Source: Mycolicibacterium sp. P9-64 (lineage in GTDB: Bacteria > Actinomycetota > Actinomycetes > Mycobacteriales > Mycobacteriaceae). Taken from it: a stretch of 64,000 bases of DNA. The notes below the pieces were generated by a model. It was not told the origin of the DNA and searched no databases. It saw only the letters and a list, made by a program, of their open reading frames with translations. Both the position numbers and the translations under genes were made by a program. The first letter of the stretch is position 1, and each line of letters starts with the position of its first letter. The stretch lies in NCBI RefSeq assembly GCF_008329605.1, contig NZ_NPKO01000008.1:351463-415462 (forward strand). The letters run 5' to 3'. Of the stretch, positions 43,265-51,951 are shown one piece after another.

Positions 43265-44887
43265 CTACAGCGCATCCCGGTGCCGATAGATCGCACCGGC
43301 CAGTAGCGTCAGCGCGGCCGCGACGACGATCATCACGACCAGCGCGACGACAGGAACGTCGGACGGCGCCGTGGTCCGGCCGACCGGCGACAGGTCGATC
43401 AGCCACTTCGGCAACCGCAGCAGCGCCCCCAGGTAGAGCGACGTCACGACGAAGGTGACTGCGAGCCAACCGATCCAGGCGTGGCGCAGGGCAACGGCCA
43501 GCGCCGCGATGCCCGCGACCACCGCCATCGCAGGGACGAAGGCCAGACCCGCGAGCGTCAGCTTGACGATGGTTCCCGGCTCGCCGAGGGTGATGCCGGC
43601 GCCGAGCCCGTTGCCAAGGCCTGCGAAGAACATCAGCACCGCCGACCCGATCAGTGCGGCCGCCACGGCGGTGAACAACCACCGTCGTCGCGACACCGCG
43701 CCGGCGAGGACCGCCTCGCCGAGCCCACACTGCTCGTCGCCCCACACCCGCATGACGGCCGTCACGACGTACGCGGTGGCGGCGGCCGCCAGGAACTGCG
43801 TCATCGTCGTGTACACGCCGTCGCTGCCTTGCGCGGCGAGCACGCGGGCAAGCAGCTCGTTGCCCTTGGCCGCGTCGAGCAGCGACTTGGTCATCGATCC
43901 AAAGGCCAACCCGCCGAGGAACATTCCGACGGTCCAGCCGATGGTCTGGCCGCGCTGCAGCGTCAGGTGCAGGCTCAGCACGCTCCTGATCGGATGGGCG
44001 TTCGGCCGCTCACCGGACGACGGGATGTTGCCAGCGTCGTACTGGCGTCTGCCCTCCAACACCGTCGCGGTTGCCATCAGCAGCCCGGCCAGCGCGACGA
44101 GTAGGGCGAACGGCCACCACCGGACGTCGACGAACGCGCGCATCTGTTGGGCCCAGGCGATGGGGGAGAACCAGCTCAGCGCGCTGCCCGAATTGTCGAT
44201 CACGTCGCCGACGCCGCGCACCAGGGCGGCCAATGCCAGCGTCCCCATGGCGGCGCCGCTGGCCGTGCGTGCCTGCCGCCACAGCTGGGCGGTCACCGCG
44301 GCGACGGCACCGAACACCATCGCCACGCCGGTCACGCCAAGGCACATCGCCGCGGCGTCGACGGCGTCGAAACCGATGGCAGCCATGGCCAATGTCATGG
44401 TGACGGCCAAGATCGCGTTGACTCCGCCGATGAGGATCAGCGCGGCGGATGTGCGGGCATGCCTGCCCACCACCGATGACAGCATCAACTCGGCGGCGCC
44501 GTTCTCCTCCTCCGTCCGGGTGTGCCGAATCACGGTGAGGATGGCAAGGATCGACGTCGCGACGATCAACGTGAGCATCAGCTCGTTGGCCATCATCGCG
44601 CCGAGATCGGTCTCGTTGCCGCCGAACATGGGCCCGCCCAACATCATTCCGGCGGGTGTCTTGAGCAGGTTGACGCGTGCCCATCGCTGCGCCTCTTCCG
44701 GGTAGGCCATCTTCACGGCATTGGGCGCGTAGGCCATCATCATCGCGAGGATTGCGATCCACACCGAGAGCCGGACGCGGTCACGGCGCAGCGCGAGCCG
44801 CAGAAGCTGTAGCGTGCCCGTCCACGGCGAGCTGCCCTGAGCGGGTTGGTATCCCGTCGTGCGTGGTGCGACGAAAGTGGTGCTCAT
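43265..44887 (-). CDS. ABC-2-type exporter permease (Rv1217c-like)
   Basis: A 540-residue permease with about twelve hydrophobic helices, arranged as two similar halves, as in tetronasin-type exporters. EEENGAAELMLSSVVGRHAR in the first cytoplasmic loop and its echo DEQCGLGEAVLAGAVSRRR in the second half are typical of this group. With the ATPase encoded upstream it forms an exporter; the M. tuberculosis Rv1217c-Rv1218c pair is reported to pump out several drug classes. ATG at 44887 overlaps the ATPase stop by 4 bp. Confidence 0.88.
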   Translation of the reverse strand: MSTTFVAPRTTGYQPAQGSSPWTGTLQLLRLALRRDRVRLSVWIAILAMMMAYAPNAVKMAYPEEAQRWARVNLLKTPAGMMLGGPMFGGNETDLGAMMANELMLTLIVATSILAILTVIRHTRTEEENGAAELMLSSVVGRHARTSAALILIGGVNAILAVTMTLAMAAIGFDAVDAAAMCLGVTGVAMVFGAVAAVTAQLWRQARTASGAAMGTLALAALVRGVGDVIDNSGSALSWFSPIAWAQQMRAFVDVRWWPFALLVALAGLLMATATVLEGRRQYDAGNIPSSGERPNAHPIRSVLSLHLTLQRGQTIGWTVGMFLGGLAFGSMTKSLLDAAKGNELLARVLAAQGSDGVYTTMTQFLAAAATAYVVTAVMRVWGDEQCGLGEAVLAGAVSRRRWLFTAVAAALIGSAVLMFFAGLGNGLGAGITLGEPGTIVKLTLAGLAFVPAMAVVAGIAALAVALRHAWIGWLAVTFVVTSLYLGALLRLPKWLIDLSPVGRTTAPSDVPVVALVVMIVVAAALTLLAGAIYRHRDAL

Positions 44888-45819
44888 CGTGTTGCCCCTT
44901 GATACTCCCGCAGGAACATGTCCTCGAGCGATGCCGGCGTCACGGTGAGGTCGATGATGCCCAGATCCTTGACCTGAGCCATCGCGCGGTCCAGATCGCG
45001 ACGGTCGACGGAGAACGAGTAGTGGCCGTCGTGGATCGCGAAATCCCGCACGAACGGGGCGCGTTGCAGTGCCTGACCATCAGTACGGGTGCGCACCGTG
45101 ACGGTCGTGCGCATCAGGTGGCGTAGCTCGTCGAGGGTTCCGGACTTCACGGCGTGGCCGGCGCGAATGATCGTCACGTTGTCGCAGAGCTTCTCCACCT
45201 CGGCGAGGATGTGGCTGGACAGCAGCACCGCGGCGCCGTGCCCGGCGACTTCCTCGACACACTGTTGAAAGGCCTTCTCCATCAACGGATCAAGTCCGGA
45301 AGTTGGCTCGTCGAGGATGTAGAGCTCGGCGTTCGTGGAGAACGCCGCGACGATGGCGACCTTCTGCCGGTTGCCCTTGGAGTAGGTGCGGGCCTTCTTG
45401 TGCGGGTCGAGCTCGAAGCGTTGGATCAGCTGGTCACGGCGGCTGGCGTCGACGCCGTTGCCGCGCAGGCGGGCAAGGAACTCGATGGCCTGCATGCCGG
45501 TAAGGTTGGGCCACAACGTCACATCGCCTGGGACGTAGGCAATTCTGCGGTGCAGTGCGACCGCGTCACTCCATGGGTCGCCGCCGAGCAGCCGCGCAGT
45601 CCCGCCGTCGGCCTTGAGCAGGCCGAGCAAAACCCGGATCGTGGTGGACTTGCCTGCGCCGTTCGGCCCGAGGAACCCAGTGACGTGGCCCGGTGCGACG
45701 AAGAGGTCGAGGCCGTCGAGCGCCTTGGTGCGGCCGAAAGACTTGGACAGGCCGCGGATCTCGACCGCAAGCTGCGAACGCTCGCTGGCGTCATGTCGTT
45801 GGAGTGACGTCGCTGTCAT
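44884..45819 (-). CDS. ABC exporter ATP-binding protein (Rv1218c-like)
   Basis: A 311-residue ABC ATPase. Walker A is GPNGAGKST (51-59), Walker B is ELYILDEPTSGLD, and the H-loop is LLSSHI. The signature LSGGQ is replaced by YSKGNRQK, a form common in DrrA-like drug exporters. The C-terminal 90 residues are the usual regulatory extension. It pairs with the permease that follows. ATG at 45819 is preceded by AAGGAG and lies inside the 3' end of the TetR gene, so expression is coupled to the regulator. Confidence 0.92.
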   Translation of the reverse strand: MTATSLQRHDASERSQLAVEIRGLSKSFGRTKALDGLDLFVAPGHVTGFLGPNGAGKSTTIRVLLGLLKADGGTARLLGGDPWSDAVALHRRIAYVPGDVTLWPNLTGMQAIEFLARLRGNGVDASRRDQLIQRFELDPHKKARTYSKGNRQKVAIVAAFSTNAELYILDEPTSGLDPLMEKAFQQCVEEVAGHGAAVLLSSHILAEVEKLCDNVTIIRAGHAVKSGTLDELRHLMRTTVTVRTRTDGQALQRAPFVRDFAIHDGHYSFSVDRRDLDRAMAQVKDLGIIDLTVTPASLEDMFLREYQGATR

Positions 45820-46477
45820 TCTGTTCTCCTTGTTGGGATCTGCTGAATGGAATGCCCTTTTCGCGCATCGCGCTGAACGCGTCGAACATGGTCGAGTCGG
45901 CCAACAGGCCCTCGGTGTAGAGCTCGAGCGCGGGCAGCACCATGTCCTCTCCGTAGTCGCGCAGCACCGCGCGCAGATCGGTTGGGTTGTCGTGCATTTG
46001 GAGGTAGAGCAGGAAGCTTCCGCCGTTGCACATCCCCATGTACAACGCCCTGGCGCGGGGGTCACGGCTCGGCTTGATGGTGCCTGCCCGCACCCCCTCC
46101 TCCAGGTATTCCTCGGCGTTGTCGATCATGCGGTGCCAGAAGTCCTTGGCCAGTTGGCTGCCCGACTGCAGGCTGCGCACCAAGTAGGCCATCATCGGTG
46201 CGTAGGACTCGATCTCGGCCATTGCGGAAAACCACGCCGCCGGGTCCTTGGCCCGGATCGACTCCGACTTCGCACCGCGGATCTCCTCGGCGACGTAGTC
46301 GTCGCAGGCCTTGCGCAGCCCGTCCTTCGACCCGAAGTGGTGGATCACCAGCGCGGCGCTGACACCGGCCGCCTCGGCGATCGTGCGCAGTCCGACGCTG
46401 AAGCCGTGCTGGCCGAACTGTTCGATCGCGGAATCTCGGATCCGTGCCGTGGCTGTCAAATCATCCGCTGAACGCAT
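45791..46477 (-). CDS. TetR-family repressor of the ABC exporter (Rv1219c-like)
   Basis: A 228-residue TetR regulator. The helix-turn-helix lies in residues about 12-55: RTIAEAAGVSAALVIHHFGSK. The larger C-terminal domain, with CNGGSFLLYLQM, forms the dimer and ligand pocket and is longer than the average TetR. It corresponds to Rv1219c, which represses its own exporter operon. ATG at 46477 sits directly against a palindrome and a good promoter, so the message is probably leaderless. The 3' end overlaps the ATPase gene by 29 bp. Confidence 0.9.
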   Translation of the reverse strand: MRSADDLTATARIRDSAIEQFGQHGFSVGLRTIAEAAGVSAALVIHHFGSKDGLRKACDDYVAEEIRGAKSESIRAKDPAAWFSAMAEIESYAPMMAYLVRSLQSGSQLAKDFWHRMIDNAEEYLEEGVRAGTIKPSRDPRARALYMGMCNGGSFLLYLQMHDNPTDLRAVLRDYGEDMVLPALELYTEGLLADSTMFDAFSAMREKGIPFSRSQQGEQNDSDVTPTT

Positions 46478-46514
46478 GTTTAGTAGGCTAAACACGCGTT
46501 CAGGCCATGGTCAA
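46478..46514 (-). promoter_or_regulatory. TetR promoter and operator (leaderless transcript)
   Basis: Read leftward: -35 TTGACC (46514-46509), an 18-bp spacer, -10 TAGCCT (46490-46485), then seven bases to ATG. GTTTAG and CTAAAC (46478-46493) form a perfect inverted repeat that overlaps both the -10 and the start point, an ideal place for repression by the TetR protein. Confidence 0.7.
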
Positions 46515-46544
46515 GGGGGACACGCGTCAGGAATGCGTAAAGAT

Positions 46545-46595
46545 CGATTTGGGCGTGATCGGTAGCGCTCAGCGTGACAATTCACGCCGAAATCG
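46545..46595. repeat. 51-bp palindromic element, copy 2
   Basis: CGATTTGGGCGTGA (46545-46558) and TCACGCCGAAATCG (46582-46595) form arms with a single mismatch around a core with GCGCTCAGCGTGAC. It shares the outer arms and the CGCTCAGCG core with the element at 25328-25378. It lies past the stop of the methyltransferase gene, where it could terminate that transcript. Confidence 0.65.
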
Positions 46596-46609
46596 CAGGA
46601 AAGGGAAAG

Positions 46610-47269
46610 TCAGTCGCGTGCGGCGACCAGCAAGCCGTCGCCGAGGGGGACCAGCACCGGCGTCAGCCGCTCGTCCTCGGCGATCAACCGCGCGGCCTCG
46701 CGCACCGCAGTGACCTCCTTGTCGGCGGCGCTGGCATCGCCAGCGCGGCCTCCGAGGGCGGCCCGGTGCACGACGATCGTGCCGCCCGACCGCAGCAACC
46801 GCACGCCCTCGACGACGAACTGCGGCTGATCGACTGGCTCGGCATCGATGAACACCAGGTCGTACGAGTCGTCGGCCAGTCTGGTGAGCACGTCTTGGGC
46901 CCGGCCGCCGATCAACCGCGTCCGAGAGGGCCCGATGCCTGCCTCGACGAACGCCTGCTTGGCGAGGCGCTGATGCTCGGGTTCGACGTCGATCGTGGTC
47001 AGGACGCCATCAGTGCGCATTCCGGACAGCAGCCACAGCCCGCTGACGCCCGCGCCGGTACCGACCTCGACGACCGCCTTGGCGCCTGCCAGCTTTGCGA
47101 GAACGCTCAACAACGCCCCAACCGCGGGGGTGACGGCACCGGCTCCACTGTCGTCGGCGCGCTCACGGGCGGACGCCGTGATGGCGTCCTCGGTGATCGA
47201 CTGCTCGGCGTGGGTCACGATGGATTCTGCGCGACTGGGCCGTGCCTGACTCTCGTCGGTGCTGGCCAT
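46610..47269 (-). CDS. SAM-dependent O-methyltransferase (Rv1220c-like)
   Basis: A 219-residue class I methyltransferase of the catechol-O-methyltransferase-like group. AVVEVGTGAGVSGLWLL (residues 65-81) is the SAM-binding motif, TTIDVEP follows at the second strand and YDLVFIDAEP is the metal/acid motif. By family it methylates a small hydroxylated compound or, in some members, acts without a known target. It is divergent from sigE across 175 bp, the same place as Rv1220c. ATG at 47269 is used. Confidence 0.9.
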   Translation of the reverse strand: MASTDESQARPSRAESIVTHAEQSITEDAITASARERADDSGAGAVTPAVGALLSVLAKLAGAKAVVEVGTGAGVSGLWLLSGMRTDGVLTTIDVEPEHQRLAKQAFVEAGIGPSRTRLIGGRAQDVLTRLADDSYDLVFIDAEPVDQPQFVVEGVRLLRSGGTIVVHRAALGGRAGDASAADKEVTAVREAARLIAEDERLTPVLVPLGDGLLVAARD

Positions 47270-47383
47270 GCCCGCAGCGTAAGCGAATCGTGATCACGAA
47301 CGCCGCGACACGCCCGCGCCGGGCCGCCGGATTCGGGTCACATTGGGCCGGTTTGCGCAGTTCGGGCATGGGGTAACCCGCAT

Positions 47384-47400
47384 TCTCAGGAAATGTTCAG
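47384..47400 (+). promoter_or_regulatory. Candidate MprA-type site upstream of sigE
   Basis: Two TCAG motifs, in TTCTCAGG and TGTTCAG, are spaced 11 bp (one helical turn) and lie about 45 bp upstream of the sigE ATG. MprA, which controls sigE in M. tuberculosis, binds loosely conserved direct repeats of this kind. Support is weak. Confidence 0.3.
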
Positions 47401-47444
47401 TTTGCTCATATGCCAAGCTCACCAGGGTCGGAAAAGGTACTCCC

Positions 47445-48212
47445 ATGGAACACGACGGAAGCCGACGGCCAGGGAATAACCATGGCGACGATTCGGTTGC
47501 CGCGGGTGTAGAGCCACTGCCCCGTAATAGTGGCTCCGCTAGTGACCTGGAGGATCCAACGACCACCACATCTGCCCCCGTGTTCATGGCTCATTTCGAG
47601 CAACCCGGAGACGGCGATTGGGTTGAGCCATCCGATGAGCTGACGGGCACCGCGGTGTTCGACGCCACCGGCGACAAGGCCGCGATGCCGTCGTGGGATG
47701 AACTGGTGCGCCAGCACGCCGACCGGGTGTATCGCCTGGCATACCGCCTGTCCGGCAGCCAGCACGACGCGGAGGACCTGACACAGGAGACGTTCATCAG
47801 GGTCTTCCGGTCGGTGCAGAACTACCAACCGGGGACGTTCGAGGGATGGCTTCACCGCATCACCACGAACCTGTTCCTCGACATGGTTCGCCGTCGCAGC
47901 CGAATCCGCATGGAGGCGCTGCCCGAGGACTACGACCGGGTGCCCGCCGACGAGCCGAACCCCGAGCAGATCTACCACGACTCACGGCTGGGGCCGGACC
48001 TGCAGGCCGCACTGGACTCGCTGGCTCCCGAGTTCCGCGCAGCAGTCGTCCTGTGCGACATCGAAGGTCTGTCCTACGAGGAGATCGGCGCCACGCTCGG
48101 CGTCAAACTGGGCACGGTGCGCAGCCGAATTCACCGCGGACGGCAGGCTTTGCGCGACTACCTGGCGCTGCACGGAGACGCCCATTCGGACGCCGCGGCC
48201 AAATCGGCCTAA
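47445..48212 (+). CDS. sigE: ECF RNA polymerase sigma factor SigE
   Basis: A 255-residue ECF sigma factor very close to Rv1221. It directs RNA polymerase to envelope- and oxidative-stress promoters. Region 2 contains HADRVYRLAYRLSGSQHDAED and FIRVFRSVQNYQPGTFEGWL with the -10-recognising helix; region 4 has LPEFR-like LAPEFRAAVVLCDIEGLSYEE and the helix-turn-helix GVKLGTVRSRIHRGR. The first 75 residues form a variable extension typical of SigE. ATG at 47445 has AAAAGG upstream; further upstream starts exist in the frame, in line with the several SigE isoforms reported. RseA is encoded directly downstream. Confidence 0.96.
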   Translation: MEHDGSRRPGNNHGDDSVAAGVEPLPRNSGSASDLEDPTTTTSAPVFMAHFEQPGDGDWVEPSDELTGTAVFDATGDKAAMPSWDELVRQHADRVYRLAYRLSGSQHDAEDLTQETFIRVFRSVQNYQPGTFEGWLHRITTNLFLDMVRRRSRIRMEALPEDYDRVPADEPNPEQIYHDSRLGPDLQAALDSLAPEFRAAVVLCDIEGLSYEEIGATLGVKLGTVRSRIHRGRQALRDYLALHGDAHSDAAAKSA

Positions 48213-48300
48213 CGTTCAGTAGTGTCCGGCCCGGTCCATCGGGTTACATTCGAATGAGAGTGTTGATCTGATGATGCGAAGGACCGGAGAGGAGTGGGTG

Positions 48301-48696
48301 ATGGCCGACCCGGGAGACGTGTTCCGTCGCGCATTCTCGTGGTTGCCCGCGCAGTTCGCCTCGCAGAGTGACGCGCCGGTCGGCCCACGACGGTTCGGAT
48401 CGACCGAACATCTGTCGATCGAGGCGGTTGCTGCCTTCGTCGACGGCGAGCTCACGATGAAATCGCACCTGCGCGCCGCCACCCACTTGTCGCTCTGTCC
48501 GCAATGCGCGGCCGAGGTCGAGGCACAGGGGCAGGCGCGCAGTGCTTTGCGGGACTCGTGCCCGATCATCGTGCCGAGCGCACTGCTGGGGTTGTTGTCC
48601 CAGATACCGCATCATCCGCAACCGGAGCCGCCCCTAGAGGCGGACGACGGACAGTTTGCTGACGGGACTACGCGGGCTCGTCGCAAGCGCCGGTAG
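48301..48696 (+). CDS. rseA: Anti-sigma-E factor RseA
   Basis: A 131-residue zinc-associated anti-sigma factor (Rv1222). The ZAS motif is H62LSLC66PQC69, preceded by the conserved VFRRAFSWLPAQFASQSDAP. It holds SigE inactive in the cytosol until redox change or phosphorylation and ClpC1P2 cleavage frees it, as known for M. tuberculosis. ATG 48301 has GGAGAGGAG upstream. The C-terminus is shorter than in M. tuberculosis. It lies between sigE and htrA and probably shares their transcript. Confidence 0.93.
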   Translation: MADPGDVFRRAFSWLPAQFASQSDAPVGPRRFGSTEHLSIEAVAAFVDGELTMKSHLRAATHLSLCPQCAAEVEAQGQARSALRDSCPIIVPSALLGLLSQIPHHPQPEPPLEADDGQFADGTTRARRKRR

Positions 48697-48764
48697 GCTG
48701 GATGGGCGTCGATCGACCAGCGGCCGCCGGGCAGGCGGCCGCTCTAATGGAGAGTGACTAACGG

Positions 48765-50258
48765 GTGAGCAATCAGGACCAGTCCGGTATTAACAACCGT
48801 CTGGCACCGCGCCCGGTGTCGCGCCCGCCCGTCGATCCCGCTGCCACGCGGGCGTTCGGCAGGCCCGAGGGGTTCAGCGGTTCCTTCCTCGGGACCGACG
48901 CGGTGCGCGATCAGGGTGACTACACGCCCACCGAGCAGGCGCCCGATCCCGTGCTCGCCCAGGCGTTCGGTCCGCAGAACGGCAGCGGTGACTCCTTGCA
49001 GCGGCATCCGGCCGACGCGGGTGCACTGGAAGCCGAGCGCGACCAGGAGTCCGACGTTCCCGCCGACCCGTGGCGCGATCCCGCGGCGATCCCATCGCTC
49101 GGCACCCCGGCCGTGCCGCAGTCGGCGCCCACCGTCGTCTACGCCCCCGTAGGAAAGCTCGGTGTGCGCGACGTGCTCTTCGGACGCAAGGTGTCCTGGC
49201 TTGCGCTGGCCACCCTGCTGATCATCGCCGTCGTCATCGCCTTCATCGGTGGTTGGGTCGGCAACAAGACCGCTCAGACCGTCGAGGCCTTCACCACCTC
49301 CAAGGTGACTCTGCAGACCGACAACAACCCCGAGGCGCCGGCAGGCCGGTTCGCCACGGTGGCCGCCGCCGTCGCGGACTCCGTCGTGACCATCGAAGCC
49401 ATCAGCGACACCGAGGGCTCCCAGGGCTCGGGCGTCGTCGTCGACGGCCGCGGCTACATCGTCACCAACAACCACGTGATCTCCGAAGCCGCCAACAACC
49501 CGAGCGCCTTCAAGATCTCTGTGGTGTTCAACGACGGCAAGGAAGTCCCCGCCAACCTGGTTGGCCGCGACCCCAAGACCGACATCGCCGTGCTCAAGGT
49601 CGACAACGTCGACAACCTGACCGTGGCTCGCCTTGGTGACTCCGAGAAGATCCGGGTTGGTGAGGAAGTCATCGCCGCAGGCGCGCCGTTGGGTCTGCGC
49701 AGCACAGTCACGCACGGCATCGTGAGCGCCCTGCACCGCCCTGTGCCGCTGTCGGGCGACGGCTCGGACACCGACACCGTGATCGACGGTGTGCAGACCG
49801 ACGCGTCGATCAACCACGGCAACTCCGGTGGCCCGTTGATCAACATGAGCTCCGAGGTCATCGGCATCAACACGGCCGGTAAGTCGTTGTCGGACAGTGC
49901 AAGTGGTCTTGGCTTCGCCATTCCGGTCAACGAGGTCAAGGACACCGTCGCCGCGCTGATCAAGGACGGCAAGATCGCTCATCCGACGCTCGGCCTGAAC
50001 GCGGTGTCGGTGAGCAACTCGGTGGCGTCCGGTGCGCTGGTCAAGAACGTCGTCGGCGGCGGGCCCGCGGACAGGGCAGGCATCCTCGAGAACGACGTCG
50101 TGGTCAAGGTGGGCAACCGCAAGGTGGCCGACGCGGACGAGATGGTCGTCGCGGTGCGGCAGCTCAAGATCGGCCAGGATGCGCCGATCGAGGTGGTCCG
50201 CGATGGGCGCCCCGTCACGCTGATCGTCAACCCCGCTCCCGACAACCCTGCCGCGTAG
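48765..50258 (+). CDS. htrA: Membrane-anchored serine protease HtrA
   Basis: A 497-residue DegP/HtrA protease (Rv1223). A disordered cytoplasmic N-terminus (1-140) is followed by one membrane helix (144-167) and an extracytoplasmic trypsin-fold domain with the triad His237 (NNHVI), Asp273 (KTDIAVL) and Ser354 (HGNSGGPL). A single PDZ domain ends the protein (SGALVKNVVGGGPADRAGI). It acts on misfolded or signalling proteins in the cell envelope under SigE stress. GTG at 48765 is the start, 68 bp after rseA. Confidence 0.95.
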   Translation: MSNQDQSGINNRLAPRPVSRPPVDPAATRAFGRPEGFSGSFLGTDAVRDQGDYTPTEQAPDPVLAQAFGPQNGSGDSLQRHPADAGALEAERDQESDVPADPWRDPAAIPSLGTPAVPQSAPTVVYAPVGKLGVRDVLFGRKVSWLALATLLIIAVVIAFIGGWVGNKTAQTVEAFTTSKVTLQTDNNPEAPAGRFATVAAAVADSVVTIEAISDTEGSQGSGVVVDGRGYIVTNNHVISEAANNPSAFKISVVFNDGKEVPANLVGRDPKTDIAVLKVDNVDNLTVARLGDSEKIRVGEEVIAAGAPLGLRSTVTHGIVSALHRPVPLSGDGSDTDTVIDGVQTDASINHGNSGGPLINMSSEVIGINTAGKSLSDSASGLGFAIPVNEVKDTVAALIKDGKIAHPTLGLNAVSVSNSVASGALVKNVVGGGPADRAGILENDVVVKVGNRKVADADEMVVAVRQLKIGQDAPIEVVRDGRPVTLIVNPAPDNPAA

Positions 50259-50260
50259 TC

Positions 50261-50662
50261 ATGTTCGGCAACGTCGGCTGGGGCGAGATGTTGGTGCTGG
50301 TGGTCGCCGGCCTGGTGATCCTCGGCCCCGAACGCCTGCCCGGCGCCATCCGCTGGACGACGAGCAGTATCAGGCAGGCCCGCGAGTACCTCAGTGGCGC
50401 GACGAGTCAGCTGCGCGAGGACCTCGGCCCCGAGTTCGACGACCTCCGTCAGCCGCTGAGCGAGCTGCAGAAGCTGCGGGGCATGTCGCCGCGGGCGGCC
50501 CTGACCAAGCATCTGCTCGACGGTGACGATTCGTTCCTGACGGGCAACTTCGACAAGCCGGTCTCCGCGACCCCGCCGACCGAGGCGGCAACGCCGCTGC
50601 CGCCTGCTCCGCCGCCCGCTCCGCCGCCCGGCGTTACGCCGTACGACAGCGACGCGACCTAA
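50261..50662 (+). CDS. tatB: Sec-independent protein translocase subunit TatB
   Basis: A 133-residue TatB (Rv1224). One N-terminal membrane helix (residues 8-25, EMLVLVVAGLVILGPERLPG) carries the Glu-containing start and the FGNVGWGE entry typical of TatB; an amphipathic helix follows and the tail is proline-rich. With TatA and TatC it exports folded proteins. It starts 2 bp after the htrA stop, so it is part of the same stress operon. Confidence 0.93.
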   Translation: MFGNVGWGEMLVLVVAGLVILGPERLPGAIRWTTSSIRQAREYLSGATSQLREDLGPEFDDLRQPLSELQKLRGMSPRAALTKHLLDGDDSFLTGNFDKPVSATPPTEAATPLPPAPPPAPPPGVTPYDSDAT

Positions 50663-50732
50663 GCCGATCGAGACTCCACACGGGGCTGTGACGCGGCCGC
50701 CGCAACGACCCTGAGCGCAGTTTGAACGGGCT

Positions 50733-51875
50733 CTAGCGGCCCGCGGGATCCAGGCCCAGCGACATGCCCGCCAGCCCGCGCTTGCGGGACGACAGCGCGT
50801 CGGCGACCTTGCGAAGTTCCTTGCCCGCCGCCGAGTCCGGCGCGCTGAGGACCAGCGGCACGCCCGAATCGCCAGCGGCTACCAGCGCCGGATCCAGCGG
50901 GATCTGACCGAGCAGTGGCACGTCGGCACCGACTGAGCGGGAGAGGCTTTCGGCGACTCGCGCGCCGCCGCCCTCGCCGAACAGGTTCATCGTGGTGCCG
51001 TCCGGCAGCAGCAGGCCGGACATGTTCTCCACGACGCCGACGATCTTCTGCCGGGTCTGCAGGGCAATCGCACCCGCCCGCTCGGCCACCTCGGCTGCGG
51101 CCAGCTGCGGGGTGGTGACCACCAGGATCTCGGCGCCAGGGATCAACTGCGACACCGAGATTGCGATGTCGCCGGTTCCCGGTGGCAGGTCGAGCAGCAG
51201 CACGTCGAGGTCGCCCCAGTACACGTCGGCGAGGAACTGCTGCAGTGCGCGGTGCAGCATCGGGCCGCGCCACACCACCGGGGTGTTGCCCTGCGTGAAC
51301 ATGGCGATCGAGATGACCCGAACGTCGTGGGCGATGGGCGGCAGGATCATCGATTCGACCTGGGTGGGCCGCTCCTCGGTGCCCATCATCCGCGGCACGG
51401 AGTGGCCGTAGATGTCGGCGTCGAGCACGCCGACGGACAGCCCGCGGGCCGCCATCGCAGCCGCCAGGTTGACGGTCACGCTGGACTTGCCGACACCGCC
51501 CTTGCCGGACGCCACCGCGTAGACGCGGGTCAGCGAGCCAGGCTGGGCGAACGGAATGACCGGCTCGCGCGAATCGCCGCGCAGCAGCTTGCGCAGTTCG
51601 GCGCGTTGGTCGTCGTTCATCACGTCGAGGGTGACCTTCACCGCGCCGGTGCCGGGAACGTCGGCGACGGCTTGGCGTACGCGTTCGTCGATCTCGTTCT
51701 TCTTCGGGCATGCCGCGGTGGTCAGATAGATCTCGACGTGCACGCCTCCGTCGGCTTCGACGGTGACGTTCTTGACCATGCCGACTTCGGTGATCGGCCT
51801 GCGCAGCTCGGGGTCGACGACCTTGGCCAGCGCGGTGCGAACCGCGGCTTCCAGGTCATTGGGTGTAGAAGACAT
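50733..51875 (-). CDS. mrp: Iron-sulfur cluster carrier Mrp/ApbC
   Basis: A 380-residue Mrp protein (Rv1229c). The N-terminal 95 residues are a MIP18/DUF59 domain with DPELRRPITEVGMV; the rest is a deviant P-loop NTPase with GKGGVGKSS (124-132), DADIYGHSVP and LDLPPGTGD. The carriers of this family bind and transfer [4Fe-4S] clusters; the usual C-terminal CxxC is not obvious here, only VVENMSGL where others have CxxC. ATG at 51875 is chosen from homology. It is convergent with tatB. Confidence 0.92.
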   Translation of the reverse strand: MSSTPNDLEAAVRTALAKVVDPELRRPITEVGMVKNVTVEADGGVHVEIYLTTAACPKKNEIDERVRQAVADVPGTGAVKVTLDVMNDDQRAELRKLLRGDSREPVIPFAQPGSLTRVYAVASGKGGVGKSSVTVNLAAAMAARGLSVGVLDADIYGHSVPRMMGTEERPTQVESMILPPIAHDVRVISIAMFTQGNTPVVWRGPMLHRALQQFLADVYWGDLDVLLLDLPPGTGDIAISVSQLIPGAEILVVTTPQLAAAEVAERAGAIALQTRQKIVGVVENMSGLLLPDGTTMNLFGEGGGARVAESLSRSVGADVPLLGQIPLDPALVAAGDSGVPLVLSAPDSAAGKELRKVADALSSRKRGLAGMSLGLDPAGR

Positions 51876-51918
51876 CACCTGCGAGTCTAAGCCGACGCCA
51901 CCGGTCGACTTGGCACGT

Positions 51919-51938
51919 GGGGCGAGCGAAGCGACGGG
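51919..51938 (+). repeat. Dispersed GAGCGAAGCGACGGG mini-repeat, copy 4
   Basis: GGGGCGAGCGAAGCGACGGG, identical to copy 1 over 20 bases, occupies the 76-bp gap between the transglycosylase stop and the mrp start. Confidence 0.7.
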
Positions 51939-51951
51939 AGGCCTGAAAGGG

